This document shows, one piece after another, positions 50,751 through 64,000 of a DNA stretch of 64,000 bases. The position numbers were made by a program, and so were the translations under genes. The stretch's first letter is position 1. Every line of letters begins with the position of its first letter. A model generated the notes under the pieces. That model had not been told where the DNA came from and searched no databases. It was given only the letters and a program-made list of their open reading frames with translations. Source of the stretch: Tissierella creatinophila DSM 6911. GTDB taxonomy: Bacteria > Bacillota > Clostridia > Tissierellales > Tissierellaceae. Location of the stretch: positions 1-64,000 of the forward strand of contig NZ_LTDM01000002.1 in NCBI RefSeq assembly GCF_001940565.1, given 5' to 3'.

Positions 50751-51125
50751 TTATAAATATCTATCTTCCATATAAAAACTTCCTATTGTAAGTAAAATGC
50801 TATAAACGACTCCATATACTAAATCAATTTCTTTTCCTTTTATATAATCAATTCCAAAGTCTATTGATATAAGAATGATAAATCTTATGATAAATGATTT
50901 TAAAAAGCCTAATGGATTATTTTTAATATATTTTAATATAGACTTTATTGATAAAATAAGACCTATTCCCAATACCAAGCAAATCGAAATAAAAAATATG
51001 ATCATAAACATATTTATAAATTTTCCACCTATTTCAATGTCTTTCCACATAACTATTGACAGAAATAATACTCCTAAAACAAATAATACAATAGGTATCT
51101 TAATTACTTTTTCTAATTTTTTCAT
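50751..51125 (-). CDS. Hypothetical four-helix membrane protein
   Basis: 124 aa with about four predicted membrane helices (IPIVLFVLGVLFLSIVMW, FMIIFFISICLVLGIGLIL, a third with FIIRFIILISIDFGIDYI, and a fourth near the C-terminus). A basic stretch precedes the first helix. AATATGGAGG precedes the ATG, so it looks like a real gene. No family recognised. It lies between selO and ssrA. Confidence 0.7.
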   Translation of the reverse strand: MKKLEKVIKIPIVLFVLGVLFLSIVMWKDIEIGGKFINMFMIIFFISICLVLGIGLILSIKSILKYIKNNPLGFLKSFIIRFIILISIDFGIDYIKGKEIDLVYGVVYSILLTIGSFYMEDRYL

Positions 51126-51233
51126 AAATTTCCTCCATATTCTTATATATGTATTATATATTATATCTTTAAATCTTACTATAAAATTTAATAAAAGCTT
51201 AGTATTTAACTATAGGAAGTGTGCTTAAAATAT

Positions 51234-51269
51234 AGATAAGAGTAGGACAAATTTGTCCTACTCTTATCT
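51234..51269 (-). terminator. Terminator of selO
   Basis: A perfect 36-nt palindrome (arms AGATAAGAGTAGGACAAA) 10 nt after the selO stop. Confidence 0.85.
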
Positions 51270-51279
51270 GTATTTTACC

Positions 51280-52743
51280 CTAAGTCCCACAATATGTTCT
51301 ATATTGTATAGATGAAGGCTCGGGAGTTTTTGTATATTTATCATCTACTTTTAAATGCTCATATGGACTAGATAGTGCATCCAATAGATCAAAAAGTGGT
51401 TCATAGTTTCCATCCTTTGTAGCAGATTCTAATGCTTCTTCTACCAAATGATTTCTAGGTATTACTGAAGGATTAGATTTTTTCATTAATTCTTTCGATA
51501 AGTCTTTGGATTCTCCCTGACTATTTAATCTTTCATTCCATTTTCTATTCCACTTTTTAAATTCTTCACTACTAAATAAACATGCTCCATCTAGCTTATC
51601 AAATGTTAAAGAAATAAATGTGTTAGTATAATCTGCATTATGCTTTTCCATTAAGTTTAAAAGTTCCTCTATGATCCCCTTATCCTCTACTTCATCATTA
51701 AATATGCCAAGTTTAGATTTCATACCAGTTAACCAATTATTGTAATATAATCCATCAAAATCCTGAAGGGCATTTCGGGCTAATTCTAGTGATTTATCCA
51801 TATCATTATCTATCAATGGTAACAGAGTTTCTGCAAATTTACCAAGATTCCATTTGGCAATACTAGGTTGATTTCCATAGGCGTAACGACCATATCTATC
51901 TATGGAGCTAAATACAGTTTTAGGACTATAGCTATCCATAAAAGCACAAGGTCCATAATCTATAGTTTCTCCACTTATAGTCATGTTGTCAGTGTTCATA
52001 ACTCCATGAATAAATCCAACTAACTGCCATTTAGAAATAAGTCTAGCTTGAACTTTTATTACTTCTTTTAACACTGAAAGATAAAGATTTTCATCCGATT
52101 GAATGTTTGGGAAATGACGTTTAATAGTATAATCTGAAAGTGCCTTAAGATTTTCTTTAGTTCCCATTCTCAAAGCGTATTCAAATGTTCCAACTCTTAT
52201 ATGACTTTTTGCAACTCTTGTTAAAACAGCACCATTTAATGATGTTTCTCTATATATTTTATCTCCTGTTGCTATCACAGCTAAACTTCTAGTTGTTGGA
52301 ATTTGGAGATTGTGCATCGCTTCACTAATAATATATTCTCTTAACATGGGTCCAAGTCCTGCCCTACCATCTCCTCCACGAGAGTAAGGAGTTCTTCCTG
52401 AGCCTTTTAATTGTATATCATATCTTTCACCTTGGGGAGTTATTTGCTCTCCAATTAAAGCTGCTCTACCATCTCCTAGCATAGTAAAGTGACCAAATTG
52501 ATGTCCTGCGTAAGCCTGGGCTAATAAAAATCCGCTTTCTGGAAGAGTGTTTCCTACTAAAAGATTTATATTTTCTTTACTCTTTAATCTCTCTGTATTT
52601 AATCCCAAATATTTTCCTAAGGAATTATTTATAATAACTATCTTAGGTGTACTTACAGAGTTTGGGCTTACTTTGGTATAAAACATTTCTGGAAGATCTA
52701 AATAACTATTTTCTAAATTCCATCCTGTATCCATTGTGTTCAT
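51280..52743 (-). CDS. selO: Protein adenylyltransferase SelO (YdiU/UPF0061)
   Basis: About 487 aa from ATG 52743 (GGGAG upstream; an earlier in-frame start lacks a site). Pseudokinase-fold AMPylator. Motifs: [79 protein letters not shown] (the DYGP metal-binding loop). The C-terminus ends RTYCGT with Cys in place of the Sec found in some eukaryotic members. SelO transfers AMP to Ser/Thr/Tyr of redox-related proteins. Single gene between smpB and ssrA. Confidence 0.94.
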   Translation of the reverse strand: MNTMDTGWNLENSYLDLPEMFYTKVSPNSVSTPKIVIINNSLGKYLGLNTERLKSKENINLLVGNTLPESGFLLAQAYAGHQFGHFTMLGDGRAALIGEQITPQGERYDIQLKGSGRTPYSRGGDGRAGLGPMLREYIISEAMHNLQIPTTRSLAVIATGDKIYRETSLNGAVLTRVAKSHIRVGTFEYALRMGTKENLKALSDYTIKRHFPNIQSDENLYLSVLKEVIKVQARLISKWQLVGFIHGVMNTDNMTISGETIDYGPCAFMDSYSPKTVFSSIDRYGRYAYGNQPSIAKWNLGKFAETLLPLIDNDMDKSLELARNALQDFDGLYYNNWLTGMKSKLGIFNDEVEDKGIIEELLNLMEKHNADYTNTFISLTFDKLDGACLFSSEEFKKWNRKWNERLNSQGESKDLSKELMKKSNPSVIPRNHLVEEALESATKDGNYEPLFDLLDALSSPYEHLKVDDKYTKTPEPSSIQYRTYCGT

Positions 52744-52868
52744 ATTAACAGCTCCCATTCTTTTATGACATCCATATTTTAGCTTTTACTTTTTTAAGTT
52801 TATTATACTCAAATTTAGAAGCTAAGGATAAAGCAGAATTTATGTTTTAATCTTTACATTTTTTATAA

Positions 52869-52896
52869 AAAAGCCAAGAGATTTCTCTTGGCTTTT
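52869..52896 (-). terminator. Terminator of rnr-smpB
   Basis: A 13-bp perfect stem (AAAAGCCAAGAGA, 52869-52881, with 52884-52896) immediately after smpB. Confidence 0.85.
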
Positions 52897-52901
52897 AAAG
52901 T

Positions 52902-53366
52902 TTAACTATACTTTTCACTTGCATGCTGCCTCATCCTTCTATCCGCATCTTTTTTAGCTATGTCTTGTCTTTTATCGTATAGTTTTTTACCTACTGCTGT
53001 AGCTAGTTCCATCTTTACTTTACCATCTTTAATATATACACTTAATGGTACTAGTGTTGATCCTTTAAGTTTAGTTTCTTGTTTTAGTTTTCTTATCTCT
53101 CTTTTATGAAGAAGAAGTTTCCTTTTTCTTATAGGATCTACATTGTGAATGTTTCCTTGTTCATAAGGGCTTATATGCATATTGTTTATGAACACTTCAT
53201 CATCATCAATACTTGCATAACTTTCCTTTAAATTTAGTTTTCCCTGTCTTATAGACTTTACTTCAGTACCTTTAAGAGCTATACCAACTTCCAAAGTATC
53301 CTCTATAAAGAACTCATGTCTTGCCTTTCTATTGCTTGCTACAACTTTTACCCCACTTTTTTTCAT
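52902..53366 (-). CDS. smpB: SsrA-binding protein SmpB
   Basis: 154 aa from ATG 53366 (AAGGTG 5 nt upstream; the ATG at 53369 is too close). Conserved SmpB features: [59 protein letters not shown], and a basic C-terminal tail [17 protein letters not shown] that becomes ordered in the ribosomal A site. It delivers tmRNA to stalled ribosomes. Located 24 bp downstream of rnr and 2.2 kb from ssrA. Confidence 0.97.
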   Translation of the reverse strand: MKKSGVKVVASNRKARHEFFIEDTLEVGIALKGTEVKSIRQGKLNLKESYASIDDDEVFINNMHISPYEQGNIHNVDPIRKRKLLLHKREIRKLKQETKLKGSTLVPLSVYIKDGKVKMELATAVGKKLYDKRQDIAKKDADRRMRQHASEKYS

Positions 53367-53389
53367 CATTTCACCTTCTATTTTTTTAC

Positions 53390-55501
53390 TTATACTACAA
53401 GTTGAAAGTCAATATTTCTTCTAACTATATCGGCTCCGACTACTTCAATTTTTACCTTATCTCCTAGATTATACTCCTTTTTAGTCCTTTCTCCAACTAT
53501 TTTTAAGTTTTCTTCATCAAATTGATAATAGTCATCTAACATTTGACTAAATGGTACTAGCCCTTCAATAGTATTTTCAAGTTGTACAAACATACCAAAG
53601 TTTGTAAGTGAAGATATTATCCCTTCGTACTCTTCACCAATTCGTTCACTCATATATTGAGTCATTTTTAAATCTTGTACTTCTCTTTCAGCTTCTTCTG
53701 CTAATCTTTCTGTATATGAAGTATGTTCTGCTATTTCAGGTAAATTAGCTTTTAATATCTCTTGCTTGTGAGTGCTCATTTCACCTTTTATAAAATCTTT
53801 TATTATCCTATGAATTACTAGGTCTGGGTATCTTCTTATAGGAGCTGTAAAATGAGAATAGTATTTTGCAGCTAGTCCAAAGTGTATATCTTGATCCATG
53901 CTATATTTAGCCTTTTTAAGAGATCTAAGCATCATAGTTGATATAACTAGTTCTTCTTTTTTTCCTTCTATTTCTTCAGTTAGCATTTGAAGATCTTTTG
54001 GATGTATTTCTTTTCCCTTTAGCTTATATCCTAAATTATAGATAAATTTACTAAATGTAGCCATCCTTTCTTCTGAAGGTTGTTCATGAATTCTATATAG
54101 GAATGGAATCTCGGCCCAGAAAAACTGTTCTGCTACTGTTTCATTTGTTATAAGCATAAACTCTTCTATCATCCTATTTGCAATCCTTCTATCCGCTTTC
54201 TTTATATCTATAGGCTTTCCTCTTTCATCTAGTATTATCTGAGTTTCAGGGAAATTAAAGTCTATACTACCTCTATTTTCTCTTTGTGATTTTAAAATAT
54301 GCATAAGCTCTTCCATTAGGTTTATCTCTTCTAATATTCCATCTAGTTTTTCTCTAGCCTCTTCATCATTGTCTTCTAGATAATTAGACACATCTTCGTA
54401 TATAAGTCTTTTATCACTATTTATGACTGTTTCTACTATTTCGTGAGATAAAACTTTTCCACTTTTATCTATTTCCATTATAACTGATAGACAAAGCCTA
54501 TCCACATTTGGATTTAGTGAACAAATTCCATTTGATAATTCTTTAGGAAGCATAGGAATTACTCTGTCTACTAAATATACCGAGTTTCCTCTTCTATAGC
54601 TTTCCTTGTCTAATGGAGTTCCCTCTCTTACATAGTGAGATACATCTGCTATATGAACTCCTAAACTATAATTACCATTTTCTAGTTTTTCAATCGAAAT
54701 AGCATCATCTAAGTCCTTAGCATCTGCCCCATCTATTGTAAAAGTCTTTACTCTTCTTAAATCTTTTCTATCTTTAATATCATCTTCAGATATTCTATCT
54801 TCTATATTTTGAGCAAATCTAATTACTTTCTCAGGAAATTCTTCAGGTAAGTCAAATTGTCTTATAATTGAAAGTACATCTGTACCTGTTTCATCAGGGT
54901 AGCCTAAGATTTCTGCAACTTTTCCCTCTGGATTTCTTCTCCTTTCCGGCCACTGAGTTATTTCTACTACTATCTTTTGCCCATTTTTAGCTCCATTTGT
55001 ATGTCCCTTTGGAATGAACACATCATGAAATATTTTTTGATTATCTGGTATTAAAAATCCAAAGTTTTGATTGTCTTCAAATGTTCCAACAATAAATTGG
55101 TTTTTTCTTTCAAGTATCCTGATTATTTCTCCTTCTTGTCTTTTTCCTCCCTCTGATCTCTTAATAACATTTGCTACTACTTTGTCTCCATGCATTGCAC
55201 CATTCATAGCCTCAGCTGAAATATATACATCTGGGTTTTCTTTTTCTTCTGGAATTACAAATCCAAACCCTCTTTCATGACCTTGAAGCTTTCCTACTAC
55301 TAAATAATCAGTATCTATCTTGCCATATCTTTCATTTGCTGATTTTATTATTGTTCCTTCTTTTTCTAAATCCTTTAAAACTTTAAAGAATTCTTTTTTA
55401 AATTCTATTGGAATATCAAACTTTACTAAAAGTTCTTCTTTTAACATAGGTTTATAGTCTTTTTGGGACATAAGCTCTATTATCTTTTCTTTTATACTCA
55501 T
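53390..55501 (-). CDS. rnr: Ribonuclease R
   Basis: 703 aa. N-terminal helix-turn-helix and two cold-shock-type domains ([40 protein letters not shown]), the RNB catalytic domain with [20 protein letters not shown] (catalytic Asp cluster) and [17 protein letters not shown], and a C-terminal S1 domain ([20 protein letters not shown]). A 3'-5' exonuclease for structured RNA, also used in tmRNA-linked decay. GAGGAGG precedes the ATG. Just upstream of smpB in one operon. Confidence 0.96.
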   Translation of the reverse strand: MSIKEKIIELMSQKDYKPMLKEELLVKFDIPIEFKKEFFKVLKDLEKEGTIIKSANERYGKIDTDYLVVGKLQGHERGFGFVIPEEKENPDVYISAEAMNGAMHGDKVVANVIKRSEGGKRQEGEIIRILERKNQFIVGTFEDNQNFGFLIPDNQKIFHDVFIPKGHTNGAKNGQKIVVEITQWPERRRNPEGKVAEILGYPDETGTDVLSIIRQFDLPEEFPEKVIRFAQNIEDRISEDDIKDRKDLRRVKTFTIDGADAKDLDDAISIEKLENGNYSLGVHIADVSHYVREGTPLDKESYRRGNSVYLVDRVIPMLPKELSNGICSLNPNVDRLCLSVIMEIDKSGKVLSHEIVETVINSDKRLIYEDVSNYLEDNDEEAREKLDGILEEINLMEELMHILKSQRENRGSIDFNFPETQIILDERGKPIDIKKADRRIANRMIEEFMLITNETVAEQFFWAEIPFLYRIHEQPSEERMATFSKFIYNLGYKLKGKEIHPKDLQMLTEEIEGKKEELVISTMMLRSLKKAKYSMDQDIHFGLAAKYYSHFTAPIRRYPDLVIHRIIKDFIKGEMSTHKQEILKANLPEIAEHTSYTERLAEEAEREVQDLKMTQYMSERIGEEYEGIISSLTNFGMFVQLENTIEGLVPFSQMLDDYYQFDEENLKIVGERTKKEYNLGDKVKIEVVGADIVRRNIDFQLVV

Positions 55502-55560
55502 ATTTTCCTCCTCGAGTTATATAATTCTTCTTATCATTTATAATTACCCTTTTTATGAAA

Positions 55561-55594
55561 AAAAATGTAAGATATTTCAATGTCTTACATTTTT
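55561..55594 (-). terminator. Hairpin before rnr
   Basis: A 12-bp stem AAAAATGTAAGA (55561-55572) with 55583-55594 and a 10-nt loop. With the palindrome at 55662 it makes a double barrier between hppA and rnr. Confidence 0.7.
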
Positions 55595-55661
55595 TATACT
55601 TATTATATATAGAAAACTTTAATATTCCTCTGGAAAATCATTTATTATTAAATAGTAAAAG

Positions 55662-55707
55662 TTTTAAATTAAAAATCCCTCTTTAAAGAGGGATTTTTAA
55701 TTTAAAA
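55662..55707 (-). terminator. Terminator of hppA
   Basis: A perfect 46-nt palindrome (23-bp arms, core AAATCCCTCTTT) overlapping the hppA stop codon (55702-55704). Confidence 0.85.
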
Positions 55708-57702
55708 TAATATTCCGTTTCCAAATACTCCTGCAAATACAAGAGAAACTATAGTCATAAGTTTTATCAATATATTTAATGATGGTCCTGAAGTATCTTT
55801 AAATGGATCTCCTACAGTGTCTCCAGTAACTGCAGCTTTATGAGCTTCACTACCTTTTCCGCCGTGGTGTCCATCTTCTATATACTTCTTAGCATTGTCC
55901 CAAGCTCCTCCGGCATTACTCATAAATATTGCCATAAGTACTCCTGTTACAAGTGAACCTGCAAGAAGACCTCCAAGTGCTTCTGCACCTAATAATAGAC
56001 CAATACCTACTGGTACTATTACAGCTAAAAGTCCTGGAATTATCATCTCTTGTAGTGCTGATTTTGTACTTATATCTACACATCTTCCATAATCTGGAGT
56101 TTGTGTTCCTTCCATAATTCCTGGCATTTCTTTAAACTGTCTTCTTACTTCTTCTATCATTGCAAAAGCTGCTTTACCTACCGCATCCATTGTCATAGCT
56201 GAAAATAAGAATGGAAGCATTCCACCTATAAAAGCTCCTGCTATAACTACTGGTTTTGTTAAGTCTATTGCAGAAAGACCTACAGTTTGAGTGTAAGAAG
56301 AGAAAAGTGCTAGTGAAGTAAGTGCAGCTGAACCTATTGCAAATCCTTTACCTATAGCTGCAGTTGTATTTCCTACTGAGTCAAGTTTATCTGTAATCTC
56401 TCTTACTTCTTCAGGTAAATCACACATTTCAGCTATACCGCCTGCGTTATCTGCTATTGGACCATATGCATCTACTGCTATAGTCATACCTGCTGTAGAA
56501 AGCATTCCTACTGCTGCAAGGGAAATACCGTATAGACCATAAGCTGGATTTTCTGCTCCTCCTGAAAGGAAATATGCTACCATTATACCAATAGCTATAA
56601 ATATTATAGGTCCTGCTGTAGACATCATACCTACGGATAATCCACCTATTATATTTGTAGATGCTCCAGTTTCTGATTCTTTAGCTATTCTTTTAACTGG
56701 TGCATGATCTGCTGATGTATAGTATTCTGTGATTTTAGCTATTATAAGTCCTACTGCCAATCCTGCTACTATGGCTATAAAAGGTTTGTATGAATTAAGT
56801 ATATACTTGCTTAAGAAAAATCCTACTACTAATGTAATTAATGAACTAACTAAAGTACCACGATTTAATGATTTTTGAGGATCTCCATCACCCTTAACAA
56901 AGAATACCCCTATTATAGAAGCAATTATTCCAACTCCTGAAAGTGCTAGAGCAAATATAGCTCCTTCTTCACCAAATGCTAAAAGTCCAAGTGTTATTGC
57001 CGATATTATAGCTCCAACATATGATTCAAATAAGTCAGCTCCCATACCAGCTACGTCTCCTACGTTATCTCCTACGTTATCAGCTATAACTGCTGGGTTT
57101 CTAGGGTCATCTTCTGGTATTCCTGCTTCTACTTTACCTACAAGGTCTGCTCCAACGTCTGCTGCCTTTGTATAGATTCCCCCACCTACTCTAGCAAATA
57201 ATGCTATAGAAGATGCACCTAATCCAAAACCTGTGATTATCTCTGGTTCTCTAAAGATATTATATAATTGTCCAACTCCTAAAAGTCCAAGTCCTACAAC
57301 ACACATACCCATTACTGCTCCACCAGAGAATGCTACATCTAGTGCTTTGTTCATTCCACCTGTCATTGCAGCATTTGCTGTTCTTACGTTTGCCTTAGTA
57401 GCAACTCTCATACCTACATATCCTGCTGCTACAGAAAATAAAGCTCCAAGTAAAAAACAAATTGCTACTTTGATTCCAAGTCCTTTTACAAATGTTAATA
57501 TAACAAATAATACTGCTACAAAAATTGCAAGAGATTTATACTGTCTAGATAAAAAAGCCATAGATCCATCTTGGATATATTTTGAAATCTCTTTCATACG
57601 ATCATTTCCTGGATCAACTTTATCGATACTAGCTGCTTTATAAAAAGCAAATAATAAGGCCAATATACCTATGATTGGCGCAGAAATCAAAAAAATGTTC
57701 AT
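55702..57702 (-). CDS. hppA: Membrane-bound proton/sodium-translocating pyrophosphatase
   Basis: 666 aa, about 16 membrane helices. Catalytic motifs: [40 protein letters not shown] (substrate and Mg sites), and a C-terminal [20 protein letters not shown]. The stretch [15 protein letters not shown] has Ala at the position that is Lys in K+-independent enzymes, so it should be the K+-dependent type; H+ or Na+ as pumped ion cannot be settled here. It couples PPi hydrolysis to ion export. GGGGG precedes the ATG. Directly after secG. Confidence 0.95.
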   Translation of the reverse strand: MNIFLISAPIIGILALLFAFYKAASIDKVDPGNDRMKEISKYIQDGSMAFLSRQYKSLAIFVAVLFVILTFVKGLGIKVAICFLLGALFSVAAGYVGMRVATKANVRTANAAMTGGMNKALDVAFSGGAVMGMCVVGLGLLGVGQLYNIFREPEIITGFGLGASSIALFARVGGGIYTKAADVGADLVGKVEAGIPEDDPRNPAVIADNVGDNVGDVAGMGADLFESYVGAIISAITLGLLAFGEEGAIFALALSGVGIIASIIGVFFVKGDGDPQKSLNRGTLVSSLITLVVGFFLSKYILNSYKPFIAIVAGLAVGLIIAKITEYYTSADHAPVKRIAKESETGASTNIIGGLSVGMMSTAGPIIFIAIGIMVAYFLSGGAENPAYGLYGISLAAVGMLSTAGMTIAVDAYGPIADNAGGIAEMCDLPEEVREITDKLDSVGNTTAAIGKGFAIGSAALTSLALFSSYTQTVGLSAIDLTKPVVIAGAFIGGMLPFLFSAMTMDAVGKAAFAMIEEVRRQFKEMPGIMEGTQTPDYGRCVDISTKSALQEMIIPGLLAVIVPVGIGLLLGAEALGGLLAGSLVTGVLMAIFMSNAGGAWDNAKKYIEDGHHGGKGSEAHKAAVTGDTVGDPFKDTSGPSLNILIKLMTIVSLVFAGVFGNGILF

Positions 57703-57718
57703 TAATCTTTCCCCCTTG

Positions 57719-57952
57719 TTATTTAGCTGCTAAAACTAAAGTAGAAACCATAAATATAGCTGCCGAAATCATAGTAGATCTCTTTAGCATCACTTCTTTA
57801 GTTTTTACTCCACTTTTACCCCACATTGATTCTGGGGCACTTGAACCACCCATACTAGCTCCTAGTCCTCCTTGACTACCTTCTTGCATTAAAACACTTA
57901 TAATTACTCCAAGAGCTGATATAAGTAACGATACTGAAAAAAATGTTTGCAT
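57719..57952 (-). CDS. secG: Preprotein translocase subunit SecG
   Basis: 77 aa, two membrane helices ([18 protein letters not shown] near the N-terminus and a second near the C-terminus, [17 protein letters not shown]) flanking the loop [20 protein letters not shown], as in SecG. It supports SecYE-mediated protein export. AGGAGG precedes the ATG. Its place after eno is conserved in clostridia. Confidence 0.92.
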   Translation of the reverse strand: MQTFFSVSLLISALGVIISVLMQEGSQGGLGASMGGSSAPESMWGKSGVKTKEVMLKRSTMISAAIFMVSTLVLAAK

Positions 57953-58029
57953 AATTACACCTCCTGATTGTTATTATTTCAATCAATTATACACACTATT
58001 AACATTAATATTCTAACATACAGTAGGTA

Positions 58030-58086
58030 AAAAGACAACAAAGAAATAAAGGTCTCATAAGTTTGTGAAACCTTTATTGTCTTTTG
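58030..58086 (-). terminator. Terminator after eno
   Basis: A two-part stem: AAAAGACA (58030-58037) with 58079-58086 and AATAAAGG (58045-58052) with 58071-58078, with an internal bulge. T-rich sequence lies at its base. Located between secG's stop-proximal region and the eno stop on the opposite side; it is upstream in coordinates of eno and acts on minus-strand transcripts leaving eno's 3' end. Confidence 0.55.
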
Positions 58087-58093
58087 TTTTTAT

Positions 58094-60927
<2,834 letters not shown>

Positions 60928-60941
60928 ATTAATTCCTCCAA

Positions 60942-61685
60942 TTAAAAGTTTACAAGTTTTACAAAATCTTCTGCTTTAAGGCTTGCGCCTCCAACTAAAG
61001 CTCCATCGATTTCTTCTTTTTCCATAAGTTCTACAATATTACTTGGTTTTACACTTCCGCCATATTGGATTCTTACCTTTTGACTTAAGCTTCCATATAA
61101 GCTATTTATAGTTTCACGAATAAATTTAATCATGTCTTCTGCATCTATTGATGATGCAGTCTTGCCTGTTCCTATTGCCCAAATCGGCTCATATGCTACC
61201 ACTATTTCCTCTATATCTCTAGTTTCTATATCTTTTAAAGCGCCTTCTATTTGAGTTTTTACTATTTTCTTTTGTTCATTTGCTTCTCTTTGTTCTAATG
61301 TTTCACCTACACAAAGTATAGGTTTTATATTATGCTTTATAGCAGTTTTTATCTTTTTATTTACAGTTTCATCTGTTTCATTAAAATACTCTCTTCTTTC
61401 AGAATGTCCTATTATTACATAATCCACTCCTATTTCTTTTAACATAGATGCTGATATTTCTCCAGTATAAGCACCAGATTCTTCAAAGTGCATATTTTGT
61501 GCACCAAGTTTTATATCCGTTCCTTTTATCTCTTCTTTAACAGATTTTAAATCTGTAAATGGAACACAAACGACCTTTTCAACATTTTTTGCAAGATCAT
61601 AAGATTTGATAGCCCTTACAAGTTTTAAACTCTCTTCTATATTATTATGCATTTTCCAATTTCCTGCGATTATAGGAGTTCGCAT
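60942..61685 (-). CDS. tpiA: Triosephosphate isomerase
   Basis: 247 aa. Active-site Lys in IAGNWKMHNN, His in YVIIGHSERREYF, Glu in VVAYEPIWAIGTGK, and the phosphate loop IQYGGSVKPSN...GALVGGASL. Interconverts dihydroxyacetone phosphate and glyceraldehyde-3-phosphate. AAGGAG precedes the ATG. 20 nt after pgk. Confidence 0.98.
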   Translation of the reverse strand: MRTPIIAGNWKMHNNIEESLKLVRAIKSYDLAKNVEKVVCVPFTDLKSVKEEIKGTDIKLGAQNMHFEESGAYTGEISASMLKEIGVDYVIIGHSERREYFNETDETVNKKIKTAIKHNIKPILCVGETLEQREANEQKKIVKTQIEGALKDIETRDIEEIVVAYEPIWAIGTGKTASSIDAEDMIKFIRETINSLYGSLSQKVRIQYGGSVKPSNIVELMEKEEIDGALVGGASLKAEDFVKLVNF

Positions 61686-61705
61686 TTTACCATCTCCTTA
61701 AAATT

Positions 61706-62899
61706 TTATTTATTAGAAATAGCTTCTATCCCTGGTAGAACTTTTCCTTCTAAGAGTTCAAGTGATGCTCCTCCACCGGTAGAAACGTGAGTCATCTTTT
61801 GGGAGTAGCCTGCCTCTTCCACAGCAGATGCAGAATCTCCCCCGCCTATTATAGTTACTCCATCGGAGTTAGCTAGAGCCTTTGCTATATCGTATGTTCC
61901 TTTTTTAAAGTTTTCCATTTCAAATACTCCCATAGGTCCATTCCAGATTATTGTCTTAGCATTCTTTATCTTTTGAGCAAATAGCTTAATAGATTTTTCT
62001 CCAATATCAAGTCCCATCATATCGTTTGGCATTTTATCTATATCAACTGTTTTAAATTCTGTATCATTTTTAAATTCTTTTGCTACTACTATGTCTACTG
62101 GAAGTACTAAATCTACACCTTTTTCTTTAGCTTTTTCTAAAAGAGTTGTAGCTAGAGAAACTTTATCTTCTTCTAAAAGTGAAGTACCAACTTCTAATCC
62201 CTTTGCCTTAAGAAAAGTATAGACCATACCTCCACCTATTATTATAGAATCTACCTTTTCAAGTAGGTTATCTATAACTCCTATCTTATCAGAAACTTTT
62301 GCTCCTCCAAGAATAGCTAAAAATGGTCTTTCAGGATTATCTAAAGCTTTTCCCATTATATCTACTTCTTTTTCTACTAAAAATCCAAGTGCTGATGGAA
62401 GGTGGGTTGAAACTCCAACATTTGAAGCATGAGCCCTATGCGATGTGCCAAAAGCATCATTTATAAATAAATCTCCAAGAGATGCAAGTTGTTTTTGGAA
62501 TTCTTCTCCATTTTTAGTTTCTTCTTTTCTAAAACGAGTATTCTCTAAAAGAGCTATATCTCCTTCATTCATGGAATCTATATCTTGTTTTACTTTTTCT
62601 GAAACCACATTATCATCTTGTAGGAACTTTACTTTTTTCCCTAAAAGTTCACTTAATCTAATTGAAACAGTCTTTAAACTATATTTATGATTTGCTTCAC
62701 CTTTTGGTCTACCTAAATGGGACATAAGTATTATTTTAGCCCCATTCTCTAAAAGGTATTTTATAGTAGGAAGAGAACTTTTAATTCTCTTATCATCTTT
62801 AATCTCACCATCTTCGCTCATAGGAACATTGAAGTCACATCTAACTAATACTCTTTTTCCTTTTACATCCATATCTTTTAAGGTCTTTTTATTTAGCAT
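61706..62899 (-). CDS. pgk: Phosphoglycerate kinase
   Basis: 397 aa from ATG 62899, with GGAGGGGG 6 nt upstream; the in-frame start at 62917 lies in the hairpin side and lacks a site. Motifs: [61 protein letters not shown] and [15 protein letters not shown]. Makes ATP from 1,3-bisphosphoglycerate. Separated from gap by a strong hairpin. Confidence 0.98.
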   Translation of the reverse strand: MLNKKTLKDMDVKGKRVLVRCDFNVPMSEDGEIKDDKRIKSSLPTIKYLLENGAKIILMSHLGRPKGEANHKYSLKTVSIRLSELLGKKVKFLQDDNVVSEKVKQDIDSMNEGDIALLENTRFRKEETKNGEEFQKQLASLGDLFINDAFGTSHRAHASNVGVSTHLPSALGFLVEKEVDIMGKALDNPERPFLAILGGAKVSDKIGVIDNLLEKVDSIIIGGGMVYTFLKAKGLEVGTSLLEEDKVSLATTLLEKAKEKGVDLVLPVDIVVAKEFKNDTEFKTVDIDKMPNDMMGLDIGEKSIKLFAQKIKNAKTIIWNGPMGVFEMENFKKGTYDIAKALANSDGVTIIGGGDSASAVEEAGYSQKMTHVSTGGGASLELLEGKVLPGIEAISNK

Positions 62900-62924
62900 A
62901 AACTTCCCCCTCCCCAATATTAGT

Positions 62925-62950
62925 AGTCGGGTCTTTTAAAAGACCCGACT
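62925..62950 (-). terminator. Hairpin between gap and pgk
   Basis: A perfect 26-nt palindrome (arms AGTCGGGTCTTTT) in the 60-nt gap, not followed by a T-run on the minus strand. It is better explained as an mRNA processing or stability element than a full terminator. Confidence 0.7.
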
Positions 62951-62960
62951 TTAAATTTAA

Positions 62961-63965
62961 CTATTTAGTAGCTACAAGTTGTGCAAGGTCTATAACTCTT
63001 CTAGAATATCCCCACTCATTATCATACCAAGATACTATTTTTACCATATCATCTATTACCATAGTAGATAGTGAATCTACTATTGAAGATCTTGGATCTC
63101 CTACATAGTCTACAGAAACTAGAGGTTCTTCTGAGAATCCTAATATTCCTTGTAATTCATTTTCACTTGCTTCTTTTAAGAACTTATTTACTTCTTCTGC
63201 TGTAGTGTTCTTTTCTACTTGGAAAGTAACATCTACTAGTGATCCAGTAGGAACTGGAACTCTTATTGCAAATCCATTTAATTTACCTTTTAATTCTGGA
63301 AGCACTAAGCTAACAGCTTTGGCAGCTCCTGTTGTAGTAGGTACCATGCTTAATGCTGCAGCTCTAGCTCTTCTTGGATCTGAATGCCTTTTATCTAGCA
63401 ATTGTTGATCTCCAGTATAAGCATGAACTGTAGTCATAAGACCTTTTTTAACTCCAAATTTTTCAAGTATTACTTTGGCAACAGGTGCTAAGCAGTTTGT
63501 TGTACAAGATGCATTTGAAATTATATTATGTTTTTCACTATCATATAATTTATCGTTTACTCCCATTACTATTGTAATGTCTGGGTCTTTAGCAGGTGCT
63601 GTAATTATTACTTTTTTAGCTCCAGCTTCTATATGTTTAGAAAGTCCTTCTTTGTCTTTAAATGCTCCAGTTGAATCTACTACAAGTTCTACGCCTAATT
63701 CTTTCCAAGGAATTTGGGCTGGATCTCTCTGGGCTGTAACTGTAACCTTTTTACCATTTATAATAAAGCCATCTTCAACAGCTTCTATTTCACCTTTAAA
63801 TTTACCATATACAGAATCATATTTAAATAAAAGAGCTAAATTCTTTAGATCACCTGATGCATTTATAGCTACTAATTCGAAATCTTCTATCCCGCACTCA
63901 AAGTATTCCCTTACAAAATCTCTTCCTATTCTACCAAATCCGTTTACTCCAACTTTCATACCCAT
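62961..63965 (-). CDS. gap: Glyceraldehyde-3-phosphate dehydrogenase (NAD type I)
   Basis: 334 aa. NAD-binding KVGVNGFGRIGRDFVREYFE, catalytic Cys in SNASCTTNCLAPVAK, HAYTGDQQLLDKRHSDPRRA and the C-terminal SWYDNEWGYSRRVIDLA. Oxidises glyceraldehyde-3-phosphate. AAGGAGG lies 8 nt before the ATG. First gene of the glycolytic block seen here; any cggR-type regulator would be to the right, outside the window. Confidence 0.98.
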   Translation of the reverse strand: MGMKVGVNGFGRIGRDFVREYFECGIEDFELVAINASGDLKNLALLFKYDSVYGKFKGEIEAVEDGFIINGKKVTVTAQRDPAQIPWKELGVELVVDSTGAFKDKEGLSKHIEAGAKKVIITAPAKDPDITIVMGVNDKLYDSEKHNIISNASCTTNCLAPVAKVILEKFGVKKGLMTTVHAYTGDQQLLDKRHSDPRRARAAALSMVPTTTGAAKAVSLVLPELKGKLNGFAIRVPVPTGSLVDVTFQVEKNTTAEEVNKFLKEASENELQGILGFSEEPLVSVDYVGDPRSSIVDSLSTMVIDDMVKIVSWYDNEWGYSRRVIDLAQLVATK

Positions 63966-64000
63966 TAATAATTCCTCCTTATTTTTAAAATCCTCTTTGC

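Noticed and set aside
50563-50775. 70-codon plus-strand frame over the tmRNA 5' region
   Set aside because: It runs through the tmRNA and its promoter and has no ribosome site.

Overview
The window is a low-GC (roughly 30%), AT-biased chromosome segment from an anaerobic Gram-positive bacterium of the Clostridia/Tissierellia type. Evidence: clostridial-style Shine-Dalgarno sites (GGAGG), the order gap-pgk-tpiA-gpmI-eno-secG...rnr-smpB...ssrA, maturation genes for an [FeFe]-hydrogenase, an ECF sigma/RsiV pair, a T-box leader, a membrane pyrophosphatase, and a UGA-decoded selenoprotein. I cannot name the species. No rRNA, tRNA or CRISPR array is visible; the one structural RNA gene is the tmRNA.

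Left part (1-8080) is an accessory, defence-like region. It holds the end of an IS3-family element that truncates an unknown gene, a decayed Fic-domain remnant, a membrane-anchored Mrr-like nuclease, and a complete type III restriction-modification pair (mod/res) preceded by a small frameshifted gene. A 43-bp inverted repeat lies before the core genome resumes.

The middle (8080-41400) is mostly housekeeping and transport in short operons separated by long, often perfectly palindromic terminators. It contains an autoregulated ECF sigma/anti-sigma pair, a sugar ABC importer, a soluble PAS chemoreceptor, and a TGS-type nucleoside kinase. It also has a cystine importer (tcyP) followed directly by a HesB-like selenoprotein with Sec at codon 31, superoxide dismutase, ddl-murF, and pgeF. 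A MacB-type efflux system, small stress-type genes (CsbD, YflT, two DUF1232), an M16C peptidase, threonine dehydratase under a T-box, and isoaspartyl dipeptidase complete this part.

41400-50230 carries a TM1266-type regulator and hydE-hydG-hydF, which build the H-cluster of [FeFe]-hydrogenase. A putP remnant and an extended RsmH paralogue follow. This block lies between two copies of a ~100-bp direct repeat derived from the 3' end of a paralogous gene. Beyond it are a cytochrome-b5-like lipoprotein with a His-rich four-helix membrane partner, and a MASE3/PP2C sensor phosphatase.

50300-64000 (minus strand) is the conserved central-metabolism and ribosome-rescue block: gap, pgk, tpiA, gpmI, eno, secG, hppA, rnr, smpB, selO and ssrA. 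Lower glycolysis is followed by protein export, ion-pumping pyrophosphatase, and trans-translation (RNase R, SmpB, tmRNA).

Most notable for follow-up: the selenoprotein downstream of tcyP, the direct repeats around the hydrogenase-maturation cassette, the heme-protein pair at 47565-48329, and a set of GGGTA-type promoter-like boxes before stress genes in a window that also encodes an RsbU-like phosphatase.
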